A stretch of DNA of 64,000 nucleotides. Origin: Erythrobacter sp. Lineage in GTDB: Bacteria; Pseudomonadota; Alphaproteobacteria; Sphingomonadales; Sphingomonadaceae. Position numbers and translations under genes: made by a program. The first letter of the stretch is position 1. Every line of letters begins with the position of its first letter. The notes under the pieces were generated by a model. It was not told the DNA's origin. It did no database searches and saw only the letters and a list, made by a program, of their open reading frames with translations. This document shows, one piece after another, positions 25,980 to 32,493 of this stretch. Where the stretch lies: positions 62,001-126,000 of the forward strand of contig JAMNXO010000003.1 in NCBI GenBank assembly GCA_023653115.1. Direction: 5' to 3'.

Positions 25980-26687
25980 ATGGATCAAACAGCACCCGAC
26001 GCCTCCCCCGCCGCCCCGCCGCCTGCTGCTGTGATCAGTGTGCCCCTGGGGATGTTCGTCTTCACGCTGCTCTATGGCGGGATGACGGTGCTGGCCGGCG
26101 TGCTGGCATTCAAACAGGTGCAGCTGTGGCCAACCAGTCTGTCGGTCGAAAGCGGGATTTTCCCGTTCCTGCTGCTGGTGGTGATCTCGAGCACGCTATC
26201 GCAGCTTTACGGGCGCGACGCGGCCAAGCGGATCGTGTGGTGGGGGTTCTTCCCGCTCGGGTTGTCGGCGCTGCTGATGCAGCTGGTGCTGGGCCTGCCC
26301 GCCTCGGGCGAGATGATCGCCTTCCGCCCTGACGACCTTGCCGCGTTCGAGCGGGTGCACCAGTCGACTTGGCGGGTGTGGATGGCGGGGCCAGCGTCCT
26401 ACATCACCTCGCTGCTGCTCAATATCTGGATCTTCGATCGCCTGCGCGGCAGCGGAGAGGGGGAAAGCACCATCGGCCTGATGATCCGCGGTGCGATTGC
26501 CTCGGCGCTCAGTCAGGCGGTGGATTCGGTGATCTTCATCACGCTGGCCTTCTACGGCGAGTTCGACATCACCGATCTGATGATCGGGCAGGTGCTGGCC
26601 AAGGTGGTGCTTTCGCTGGTGCTGGTGCCGTTCCTGATCACCTTCGGCGTGCGCGCCGCCCGGCGGCTGGACGCACGCGCCGGCTGA
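25980..26687 (+). CDS. queuosine precursor transporter (YhhQ/VUT family)
   Basis: A 235-aa membrane protein with about six helices (VPLGMFVFTLLYGGMTVLAGV, IFPFLLLVVISSTLSQLYG, VWWGFFPLGLSALLMQLVL, ASYITSLLLNIWIFDRL). It has the family motif RGAIASALSQAVDSVIFITLAFYG. YhhQ-type proteins import queuosine precursors for tRNA wobble modification. The first 20 residues are a Pro/Ala-rich leader. No que genes are in the window. It diverges from the nucleoside transporter across a 227-nt gap with no other ORF. Confidence 0.85.
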   Translation: MDQTAPDASPAAPPPAAVISVPLGMFVFTLLYGGMTVLAGVLAFKQVQLWPTSLSVESGIFPFLLLVVISSTLSQLYGRDAAKRIVWWGFFPLGLSALLMQLVLGLPASGEMIAFRPDDLAAFERVHQSTWRVWMAGPASYITSLLLNIWIFDRLRGSGEGESTIGLMIRGAIASALSQAVDSVIFITLAFYGEFDITDLMIGQVLAKVVLSLVLVPFLITFGVRAARRLDARAG

Positions 26688-26752
26688 TTTTGCCCGCTTT
26701 GCCGGCAACCCATGATGGGTTATCTTCCCGCTGTGATTGTGGGAGGAACAGC

Positions 26753-27073
26753 ATGAAAGTCGGAATTCTGGCACTGGCAGCAGGCGCGCTCGCGCTGGCG
26801 GGATGCGACACCGTGGGCGGCCCGGGCGTGAGCAGCTATTATGATTGCGGCAATGGCACCCGCCTGAAGGTCGATTACCTCTCGGGCGACCGGGTGATGG
26901 TGAAGATGAACGACAACCCGCCCGTCACCATCCCCGCCGACAGATCAGCCTCGGGCGCGAAATACATGAGCCCCACCCACCAGTTCTGGAGCAAGGGCGA
27001 CGAAGCCATGTGGACCGTCGGCCGGATGATGCCGATGACCTGCAGGCAGGTCGCCGTGCCGCGCGGGATGTGA
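26753..27073 (+). CDS. MliC-type lysozyme inhibitor lipoprotein
   Basis: A 106-aa lipoprotein (lipobox LALAGC, Cys about residue 18) with an MliC/PliC fold: YYDCGNGTRLKVDYLSGDRVMVKM, then IPADRSASGAKYMSPTHQFWSKGDEAMWTVG and a final Cys for the characteristic disulfide. The family inhibits c-type lysozyme at the outer membrane or periplasm. AGGA lies 6-7 nt before the ATG at 26753. A perfect 15-nt palindrome AACCCATGATGGGTT (26707-26721) sits upstream and may be regulatory or end the preceding transcript. Confidence 0.82.
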   Translation: MKVGILALAAGALALAGCDTVGGPGVSSYYDCGNGTRLKVDYLSGDRVMVKMNDNPPVTIPADRSASGAKYMSPTHQFWSKGDEAMWTVGRMMPMTCRQVAVPRGM

Positions 27074-27119
27074 GGCGGCGGGGGCCAATCTTGATCTGAC
27101 AGAGCCGGGCCGGTCGCAC

Positions 27120-27211
27120 AGCGACCGCAAGGCCGAACGGCCGCCCGCAGCGATGCGACCTTCAGGTCGCATGAGCGAGGATTTCGCGCGCCGGAGGGCG
27201 CGCGGAACAAA
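27120..27211 (+). repeat. dispersed structured repeat, copy 3
   Basis: GCGACCGCAA, hairpin GGCCGAACGGCC, CGCCCGCAGCGAT, hairpin GCGACC-TTCA-GGTCGC, GAGCGAGGATTT, hairpin GCGCGCC-GGAG-GGCGCGC, then GGAACAAA. It lies between mliC and the 3' end of tRNA-Lys. Relative to copy 2, an A:T pair replaces G:C in the middle stem and the last stem differs entirely yet still pairs. Confidence 0.85.
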
Positions 27212-27214
27212 TAT

Positions 27215-27290
27215 TGGTGAGCCCGACAGGATTCGAACCTGTGACCCGCTGATTAAAAGTCAGCTGCTCTACCTACTGAGCTACGGGCCC
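27215..27290 (-). tRNA. trnK: tRNA-Lys (TTT anticodon)
   Basis: The minus strand gives a 76-nt cloverleaf with CCA encoded. Acceptor GGGCCCG/CGGGCTC has one G:U pair. The D arm is AGCTCAGTAGGTAGAGC, the anticodon arm GCTGA-CTTTTAA-TCAGC, and the T arm holds GGTTCGAATCC. Anticodon TTT reads lysine codons. Confidence 0.97.
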
Positions 27291-27322
27291 ACACATGTCC
27301 CGCAAAGTGGCGGGCGGCGCGC

Positions 27323-27811
27323 TCACCTAGGCAGGGGGCGCGGGCGGGTCAAGCGGGCATGGAGTTGTGCCACACTGAGGCCGCTTGCCGGATCGCGCCA
27401 GTCGCGGGCAATCGCTGCCGCCGGACCGAGCACGAAGGCGCGGCGGCGGTATTGCGGGTGGGGGATGGCAAGGCCCGGGCTCGTCCAGCGCCCGCCGCTC
27501 CACAGCACGATATCGACATCGAGCACCCGGTCGCCCCAGCGCTGGCCGCGCCGCCGTCCGAATTCGCGCTCCATCCGCTTGGCAGCGGCCAGCAGCGCGG
27601 GCGGGGTGAGCTCGCTTTCCAGCACCAGCGCGGCATTGGCAAAGCGCCGCTGCGCCGCACCCATCGGTGCGCTCGCAATCACCGGCGCGCGGGCACTCAC
27701 GGTGCCGAGCGCCGCGATCTCCTCCAGCGCCGCGCACACGACATCCTCGGGGCGGCCATAGAGGCCGTGGCGCCGGTTGCTGCCCAGCGCGACCAGATAG
27801 AGGCTGCTCAA
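27323..27811 (-). CDS. folK: 2-amino-4-hydroxy-6-hydroxymethyldihydropteridine pyrophosphokinase
   Basis: HPPK transfers pyrophosphate from ATP to the pterin in folate synthesis. Signatures are YLVALGSNRRH at the N-terminus, FANAALVLESELTPPALLAAAKRMEREFGR, and the diagnostic RWGDRVLDVDIVLW plus IPHPQYRRRAFVLGP. The track frame is longer and includes non-family sequence. TTG at 27811 gives SSLYLVALGSN and 162 aa, the normal size; no closer ATG is available, so the start is tentative. It is 17 nt downstream of aguB on the same strand. folB/folP are not adjacent. Confidence 0.9.
   Translation of the reverse strand: MSSLYLVALGSNRRHGLYGRPEDVVCAALEEIAALGTVSARAPVIASAPMGAAQRRFANAALVLESELTPPALLAAAKRMEREFGRRRGQRWGDRVLDVDIVLWSGGRWTSPGLAIPHPQYRRRAFVLGPAAAIARDWRDPASGLSVAQLHARLTRPRPLPR
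27324..27352 (-). promoter_or_regulatory. promoter of tRNA-Lys
   Basis: On the minus strand CTTGACC is followed by TAGGTG with 17 nt between TTGACC and the -10, about 34 nt upstream of the tRNA. The tRNA-Leu promoter at 55244 has the same build. It lies within the 3' end of folK. Confidence 0.55.
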
Positions 27812-27828
27812 GCTATGTTCTCTGGCGC

Positions 27829-28707
27829 TCAGATGTCTTGCGCGATGCGGCCATAAAGCTGCGGGCGGCGATCGCGGAAGAAGCCCATGCCGGCGCGGTG
27901 GATGGCGGCGCGGCCCAGATCGAGCCGCGCGCTCAGCACGCCGGTTTCGCCCGCGCCATATTCGGCTACCAGATCGCCCCATTCGTCGCTGATAAAGGAA
28001 TGGCCGTAGAAATTCTGCGCAGCGCCCTCCGGCCCCTCGGCACCGATGCGGTTTGCCGCCACCACCGGCATACAGTTCGACACCGCGTGCCCGATCATCG
28101 CGCGCCGCCACATCCGGCTGGTGTCGAGCGCGGCGTCATAGGGTTCCGAGCCGATTGCGGTGGGATACATCAGCAGTTCGGCGCCCTCGAGCGCCATCAC
28201 CCGTGCACATTCGGGATACCACTGGTCCCAGCAGATGCCGATGCCGACGCGGACAATCGCGCCGCCCTCGCCCGGCACGTCCCACACCTTGAAGCCGTCA
28301 TTGCCGGGGCGGAAATAGTATTTTTCCTCGTAGCCCGGCCCATCGGGGATGTGGCTCTTGCGATAGGTGCCCATGATCTGCCCATCGGGGCCGATCATCG
28401 CCAGCGTGTTGTAATAGTGGTGGCCGTCACGCTCGAAAAAGCTGGTGGGGATGGTCACCTTCAGCCGGGCGGCAAGCGCCTGCATCGCGATCACGCTGGG
28501 GTGCTCGGCGGCGGGGCGGGCGAGCGCGAACAGCGCCTCGTCTTCCTCGCGGCAGAAATAGGGGCAGGAGAACAGCTCGGGCGGCAGGATCAGCTGCGCG
28601 CCCTTGGCGGCGGCCTGCTCCACCAGCGCGCTGACAGCGGCGATGTTGGCGGCCTCGTCCGAAGAACCGAGGGCAAGCTGAAGGGCGGCGACAGTGATTG
28701 CAGTCAT
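27829..28707 (-). CDS. aguB: N-carbamoylputrescine amidase
   Basis: Hydrolyses N-carbamoylputrescine to putrescine, CO2 and ammonia, in the agmatine route to polyamines. The 292-aa nitrilase-fold protein shows the catalytic triad: Glu in LILPPELFSCPYF, Lys in YRKSHIPDGPGY and Cys in VGIGICWDQWYPE. YNTLAMIGPDG and AANRIGAEG are typical of the AguB branch. The partner agmatine deiminase (aguA) is not in the window. It probably forms a transcript with folK. Confidence 0.93.
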   Translation of the reverse strand: MTAITVAALQLALGSSDEAANIAAVSALVEQAAAKGAQLILPPELFSCPYFCREEDEALFALARPAAEHPSVIAMQALAARLKVTIPTSFFERDGHHYYNTLAMIGPDGQIMGTYRKSHIPDGPGYEEKYYFRPGNDGFKVWDVPGEGGAIVRVGIGICWDQWYPECARVMALEGAELLMYPTAIGSEPYDAALDTSRMWRRAMIGHAVSNCMPVVAANRIGAEGPEGAAQNFYGHSFISDEWGDLVAEYGAGETGVLSARLDLGRAAIHRAGMGFFRDRRPQLYGRIAQDI

Positions 28708-28725
28708 GCCGCCGCCCCTAGCTTA

Positions 28726-29619
28726 TTACTTGGCCTTCTTGAACAACAGAGTCATGCGGTCGCTTTCGCCCAGACCCTTCAGGTCTTCGCGCTTGGTTGC
28801 GAGCACGGGGGGCATTTCCCATACGCCTTCCTTGTGATCGGCGGTGTCCTTGGGATTGGCGAGGATTTCGCTGGTGCCCACCAGTTCAAAGCCGTTGACG
28901 CGCATGAAATCGATCACGTCCTGCTGGCGCAGATAGCCCTTGGTGCCATTGGCATAGGACCACGGCGCATCCGCCTTGGCGCGGTGCTGTTCGATGCCGA
29001 GCAGGCCGTCATCCTTGAGCAGTTCGCGCATGGCGCGCAGTTCGGTATCGGCGGTGCCGGAGCGCAGCAGGTTGTGCATCGCGCGCATCACGAGAATGCG
29101 ATCGAAGGTGCCCTTCTGGTCGGCCGGAATGGCTTCCAGCGTCATGCCGGCGAACTTTTCTGCCGGCAGCCCGGTATAGCCTGCGACTTCGGCGGGGAAG
29201 CCGGCTGCGGTGTCACGGATGCGCTGCTGGCGCGCCGGATCGGCGGTGGCGGTGAGCGGGTTGGCGTAAAGGCCGACCAGCTTGCCCTCGCCGCCCAGAT
29301 AATGCCCGAGCAGGCGCGAATACCAGCCGCCGCCGGGCGCATATTCGCCAACCTTCATGTGCGGGCCGACGTGGAAGAAGGCGAGCGTTTCGGCAGGCTT
29401 TCGGAACTGGTCACGCGCCTTGTCTTCGGCGCGGGTGGGGTGATTGATCGCCGCCGACACCTGCTCGCCATGCATCTTCATGAACATCGCGGTGTCTTTC
29501 ACATGGGCGTCTCCCTGATCCGCGTGCGCGGCGTGGGCGGCGTGGTCCATATGCTGGGCCATCAGCGGGGCGGCGAAGGCAAACCCGCTCGCGGCGGCGG
29601 CAAGGATCAGCTTGTTCAT
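28726..29619 (-). CDS. predicted exported class I SAM-dependent methyltransferase
   Basis: A 297-aa protein with a convincing Sec signal peptide (MNKLILAAAASGFAFAAPLMAQ) followed by a His-rich segment (HMDHAAHAAHADQGDAH) and a COG4798-like methyltransferase fold. Visible are a motif-I-like VGEYAPGGGWYSRLLGHYLG, FDRILVMRAMHNLLRSG and ELLKDDGLLGIEQHRA. Proteins of this type are known in proteobacteria, but how SAM would be available outside the cytoplasm, and the substrate, are unknown. The His cluster suggests metal binding (inference). Stop is 18 nt upstream of the aguB start, same strand. Confidence 0.82.
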   Translation of the reverse strand: MNKLILAAAASGFAFAAPLMAQHMDHAAHAAHADQGDAHVKDTAMFMKMHGEQVSAAINHPTRAEDKARDQFRKPAETLAFFHVGPHMKVGEYAPGGGWYSRLLGHYLGGEGKLVGLYANPLTATADPARQQRIRDTAAGFPAEVAGYTGLPAEKFAGMTLEAIPADQKGTFDRILVMRAMHNLLRSGTADTELRAMRELLKDDGLLGIEQHRAKADAPWSYANGTKGYLRQQDVIDFMRVNGFELVGTSEILANPKDTADHKEGVWEMPPVLATKREDLKGLGESDRMTLLFKKAK

Positions 29620-29715
29620 GACGATGTCTCTCCGGGAATTGTAAACGAAGGCAGATGCCAGAGTGGCAATTGCGCTTTGCTAGCCTATCTCTGCCATAAA
29701 CCAACGGAGAATTCG

Positions 29716-30270
29716 ATGAGCAACTTGGAAACGGCAGTCGTCGCAGGCGGATGCTTCTGGTGCACCGAAGCGGTGTTCCGCGATGTGGTTGGCGTGAGCA
29801 TGGTCGAGAGCGGCTATATCGGCGGCACCAAAGCGAGCCCGACCTACAAGGAGGTCTGCACCGGCACCACCGGCCATGCCGAGGCGATCCGCGTGACGTT
29901 TGATCCCCACGCGATCAGCCTGGCCGAAATCTATGACGTGTTCCTCGGCACCCATGATCCGACGCAGCTGAACCGGCAGGGCGGCGACATCGGCACCCAG
30001 TATCGCAGCGCGATTTTCCCGCTGTCAGATGCTCAGGGCGCCGAGGCCGAAGCCGCGATTGCCCGCTGGAATGCCGATAATGGCAAGGTGGCCGTCACCA
30101 CCATCGAAGGCCTCGCAGGCGGCACGCAGACGGCGGAATGGTATCCGGCCGAGGACTATCATCAGGAATACTGGGACGGCGAAGGCCAGCGCAATCCCTA
30201 CTGCCTCGCGGTGATCCCGCCCAAGCTGATGAAGCTGCGCAAGAGCTTCCAGAAGTATGTGAAGGATTAG
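29716..30270 (+). CDS. msrA: peptide-methionine (S)-S-oxide reductase
   Basis: Reduces methionine-S-sulfoxide in proteins and free methionine. The 184-aa product begins MSNLETAVVAGGCFWCTEAVF with the catalytic Cys in GGCFWC, followed by VESGYIGGTKASPTYKEVCTG, GHAEAIRVTFDP, THDPTQLNRQGGDIGTQYRSAIF and YHQEYW. CGGAGA lies 5-7 nt before the ATG at 29716; the very long track frame ahead of it is a shadow of minus-strand genes. msrB lies 15 kb away, unlinked. Its stop overlaps that of the next convergent gene by 4 nt. Confidence 0.95.
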   Translation: MSNLETAVVAGGCFWCTEAVFRDVVGVSMVESGYIGGTKASPTYKEVCTGTTGHAEAIRVTFDPHAISLAEIYDVFLGTHDPTQLNRQGGDIGTQYRSAIFPLSDAQGAEAEAAIARWNADNGKVAVTTIEGLAGGTQTAEWYPAEDYHQEYWDGEGQRNPYCLAVIPPKLMKLRKSFQKYVKD

Positions 30271-30797
30271 GGCACGGGCGCGCCGATCGCGCGCTTTAGG
30301 ACCGGTGCGGCCACGCGGACCATGCCGGTTCGCGTGGCCACAGGGTAACCGGTGTGCTCCAGATAGAAGCAGACGTCCTGTGTGTTCCTTGCGAGGTCAA
30401 ACGTCCCGATGACGGGCGTTCTTCCATCCTTCCCCAAATCGCCCCAAGCTTCGCCCGTCACGGGGATATAGACCAGGTATCGCGATACGGGCGCGGGGTC
30501 GCCGCGCAGGGGTAATTCCTTAGGGACGGCAGCGTCCGTGAAGGGGCCGAAGGCGGTCATCCTGCCCGCGTCGGCGCCGTTGCACGCCCCAGCATTGGCA
30601 TAGAGCGCATTGATGTTCTCGTCGTTGAGGTCGGCGTTCGTGCTGAATGTCAGGACTACGTATCCCGGATCGTTCCGCGAATGGCGGACTTCCGCAGGTA
30701 GTTCGCTGGCATTGCGGGCCGACACCAGTTGATGCGTGCCAAGGTCCGGCCCGCAGGAGGCAAGCAGGATCGCGAAGCTGGCGACGATGAAACGCAT
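30267..30797 (-). CDS. hypothetical lipoprotein
   Basis: Not recognised. The 176-aa product has a lipoprotein signal (FAILLASC, Cys about residue 15) and then a soluble domain without known motifs. Two further Cys (in ACNGAD and QDVCFY) could form a disulfide. It is convergent with msrA and 9 nt downstream of rsmB on the same strand, so it may be read from the rsmB transcript. Codon use looks less biased than in its neighbours, judged by eye. Confidence 0.7.
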   Translation of the reverse strand: MRFIVASFAILLASCGPDLGTHQLVSARNASELPAEVRHSRNDPGYVVLTFSTNADLNDENINALYANAGACNGADAGRMTAFGPFTDAAVPKELPLRGDPAPVSRYLVYIPVTGEAWGDLGKDGRTPVIGTFDLARNTQDVCFYLEHTGYPVATRTGMVRVAAPVLKRAIGAPVP

Positions 30798-30806
30798 CGC
30801 TTGTTA

Positions 30807-32063
30807 CTAAAGCGATTTTTTCCAGCGGCCTACGAAAAACCCGTCGAGCCCGCCCTGCTCGGCCAGCATCCCCGGATGGGTGCGCAGCCAGCCTTCGGGT
30901 GTGGGGGCAAGGCCGGCGGGAAGCTCATCGGGTGTGATCGGCATCGGCGCGAGGCCCAGTTCGGCGTTGATCCACGCGGCCTGCTCCTCGCCCTCTTCGG
31001 CCTCCAGCGAGCACACGGCGTAAACCAGCACGCCGCCGGGGTTGAGCCAATCAGCCGCCTTGGCCGCCAGCGCGCGCTGCAACTCGACCATCTCGGGAAT
31101 CTGCCGCGCGCCGATCCGGTGCAGCACATCGGGGTGGCGGCGGCAGGTGCCGGTCGCGGTGCAGGGCGCGTCGATCAGGATCGCGTCGAAGCGGTGCTTG
31201 GGCTCCCATTGGAGCGCATCGGCGCGCACGGGGGAGGCCTTGAGGCCGGTGCGCTTCAAATTGTCCTTGAGCAGTTCGAGCCGCCGCTTGGAGCTGTCGA
31301 GCGCGGTGACGTTCCACCCTGCCGCCGCCAATTGCATCGTCTTGCCGCCCGGCGCGGCACACAGATCGAGCGCGTTCTTGCCCGCTCCGTGCCCCAGCAG
31401 GCGGGCAGGCAACGAGGCGGCGAGATCCTGCACCCACCAATCGCCGGCCTTGTAATCCGCAAGGCTCTCCACCGCCGCGCCGCGCGGCAGGCGGACATGG
31501 CCGGGGGCGAAGGTCACACCGCCCATTGCCACGGCGCGGGTCTCGGTTTCGGCGGCGTCTTTCAGCGCAAGGTCTAACTCGGGCGGGAAGGCGAGGCCCG
31601 GCGCAATCGCAGTGGCCTTCTCGGCGCCCCAGCGCGCCTGCACCGCTTCGGGCAAGGTCGGAACGTCGGGCAGCACGCCCACACCCGGCTTCACCAGCGC
31701 GGAGAACACGCCATGCGCCAGCCGCCGCGGCCCGCCGGCCAGCAGCGGCAGGCCGGTCGCAATCACGGCGTGGGGCGGGGTATCGAGCCGCAGCGCTTGG
31801 GCAAGCATGATCCGCAGCACCATCCGCGCCTTGGCATCGCCGGGCAGTTGTTGCTTCGTTGCACTGTCAATCAGGGCATCGAGATCGGTCAGCCAGCGCA
31901 GCGTCTCGCCCGCAATCGCCTTGGCCAGCGCGCGGTCAGGCGCCTTGCGGATATCGCCAAGCGCGCCGCCTTCGGCCTGTTCGAGCGTCTCGCCCCGCCG
32001 GAATACGGCATCAAGCAGACGAAGCGCGGCGCGGCGCACGGGAAGACCGGGGGTAGCTGACAT
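30807..32063 (-). CDS. rsmB: 16S rRNA (cytosine-5)-methyltransferase, RsmB/NOP2/Sun family
   Basis: Methylates cytosine in rRNA, probably C967 of 16S rRNA by homology. The 418-aa protein has an N-terminal NusB-like helical domain (residues ~8-135: RRAALRLLDAVFRRGETLEQA, RWLTDLDALIDSA) and a SAM domain. The latter shows LDLCAAPGGKTMQLAAAG, VTALDSSKRRLELL, the catalytic IDAPCTATGTCRRHPD and the second Cys in YAVCSLEAEEGE. It diverges from the SDHAF4-like gene; a dispersed palindrome lies in the gap. Confidence 0.92.
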   Translation of the reverse strand: MSATPGLPVRRAALRLLDAVFRRGETLEQAEGGALGDIRKAPDRALAKAIAGETLRWLTDLDALIDSATKQQLPGDAKARMVLRIMLAQALRLDTPPHAVIATGLPLLAGGPRRLAHGVFSALVKPGVGVLPDVPTLPEAVQARWGAEKATAIAPGLAFPPELDLALKDAAETETRAVAMGGVTFAPGHVRLPRGAAVESLADYKAGDWWVQDLAASLPARLLGHGAGKNALDLCAAPGGKTMQLAAAGWNVTALDSSKRRLELLKDNLKRTGLKASPVRADALQWEPKHRFDAILIDAPCTATGTCRRHPDVLHRIGARQIPEMVELQRALAAKAADWLNPGGVLVYAVCSLEAEEGEEQAAWINAELGLAPMPITPDELPAGLAPTPEGWLRTHPGMLAEQGGLDGFFVGRWKKSL

Positions 32064-32077
32064 TCGTGGCCTCTAGA

Positions 32078-32124
32078 GCATCGCGCGAAAAAGTGGGAAC
32101 CGGTTTTTCGCTCCCCGGCGATGC
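32078..32124. repeat. alphaproteobacterial palindromic repeat
   Basis: GCATCGC (32078) pairs with GCGATGC (32118), enclosing GCGAAAAA and TTTTTCGC around GTGGGAACCGG. Elements of this shape (AAAAGTGGGAACCGGTTTT core preceded by TCTAGAGCAT) are abundant between genes in Rhizobiales and other alphaproteobacteria. It lies between rsmB and the SDHAF4-like gene. Confidence 0.75.
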
Positions 32125-32185
32125 GGGCCTGAAAACGCGCCGAACCTTGCTTGAAACAAAGCGCCAGCATGGGCATTTGCATCAC

Positions 32186-32347
32186 ATGACCAAAGAGAAG
32201 TCCGAAGCCGCCAAGGCCTTCAAGAAGCCCGCCCACTGGACCAATGATCCGGTGCCTGCCCCCAAGGTGGTCAAAAACGACGAAAAGCTCTCCCCCACCC
32301 GCTACGGCGACTGGGAGCGGGGCGACGGAATCGCGGTGGATTTCTAG
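32186..32347 (+). CDS. DUF1674 / SDHAF4-like succinate dehydrogenase assembly factor
   Basis: A 53-aa protein starting at ATG 32186 and ending SPTRYGDWERGDGIAVDF, the diagnostic C-terminus of the DUF1674/SDHAF4 family (Pro-T-R-Y-G-D-W-E). The N-terminal part is Lys-rich. The mitochondrial homologue helps deliver the flavinylated SdhA subunit; the bacterial role is inferred. sdh genes are not in the window. The track frame from 32066 includes the repeat and is not the gene. It is flanked by two unrelated dispersed palindromes. Confidence 0.85.
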   Translation: MTKEKSEAAKAFKKPAHWTNDPVPAPKVVKNDEKLSPTRYGDWERGDGIAVDF

Positions 32348-32354
32348 GTTACCT

Positions 32355-32457
32355 CGTCATTGCGAGGAGCCGAAGGCGACGACGCAATCCATGGATGGAC
32401 GAAGCGTTAGCCGCAAGGTCAGGCCATGGATTGCTTCGCCTGCGGCTCGCAATGACG
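32355..32457. repeat. long imperfect palindrome of a widespread dispersed type
   Basis: CGTCATTGCGAGGAGCCGAA...GACGCAATCCATGG on the left is mirrored by CCATGGATTGCTTCGCC...GCTCGCAATGACG on the right, giving a ~100-nt stem-loop. Very similar elements (GTCATTGCGAGGAGC...) occur in many bacterial genomes. It occupies most of the gap between the SDHAF4-like gene and the P450 stop. Confidence 0.85.
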
Positions 32458-32493
32458 AAAAAAGAACGCCAGATCGATTCTTGGTGAAACCAA

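Noticed and set aside
27667-29715. Upstream part of the 867-aa ORF that ends as MsrA
   Set aside because: MsrA starts at ATG 29716 with its own ribosome site; the upstream portion is opposite folK, aguB and the methyltransferase.
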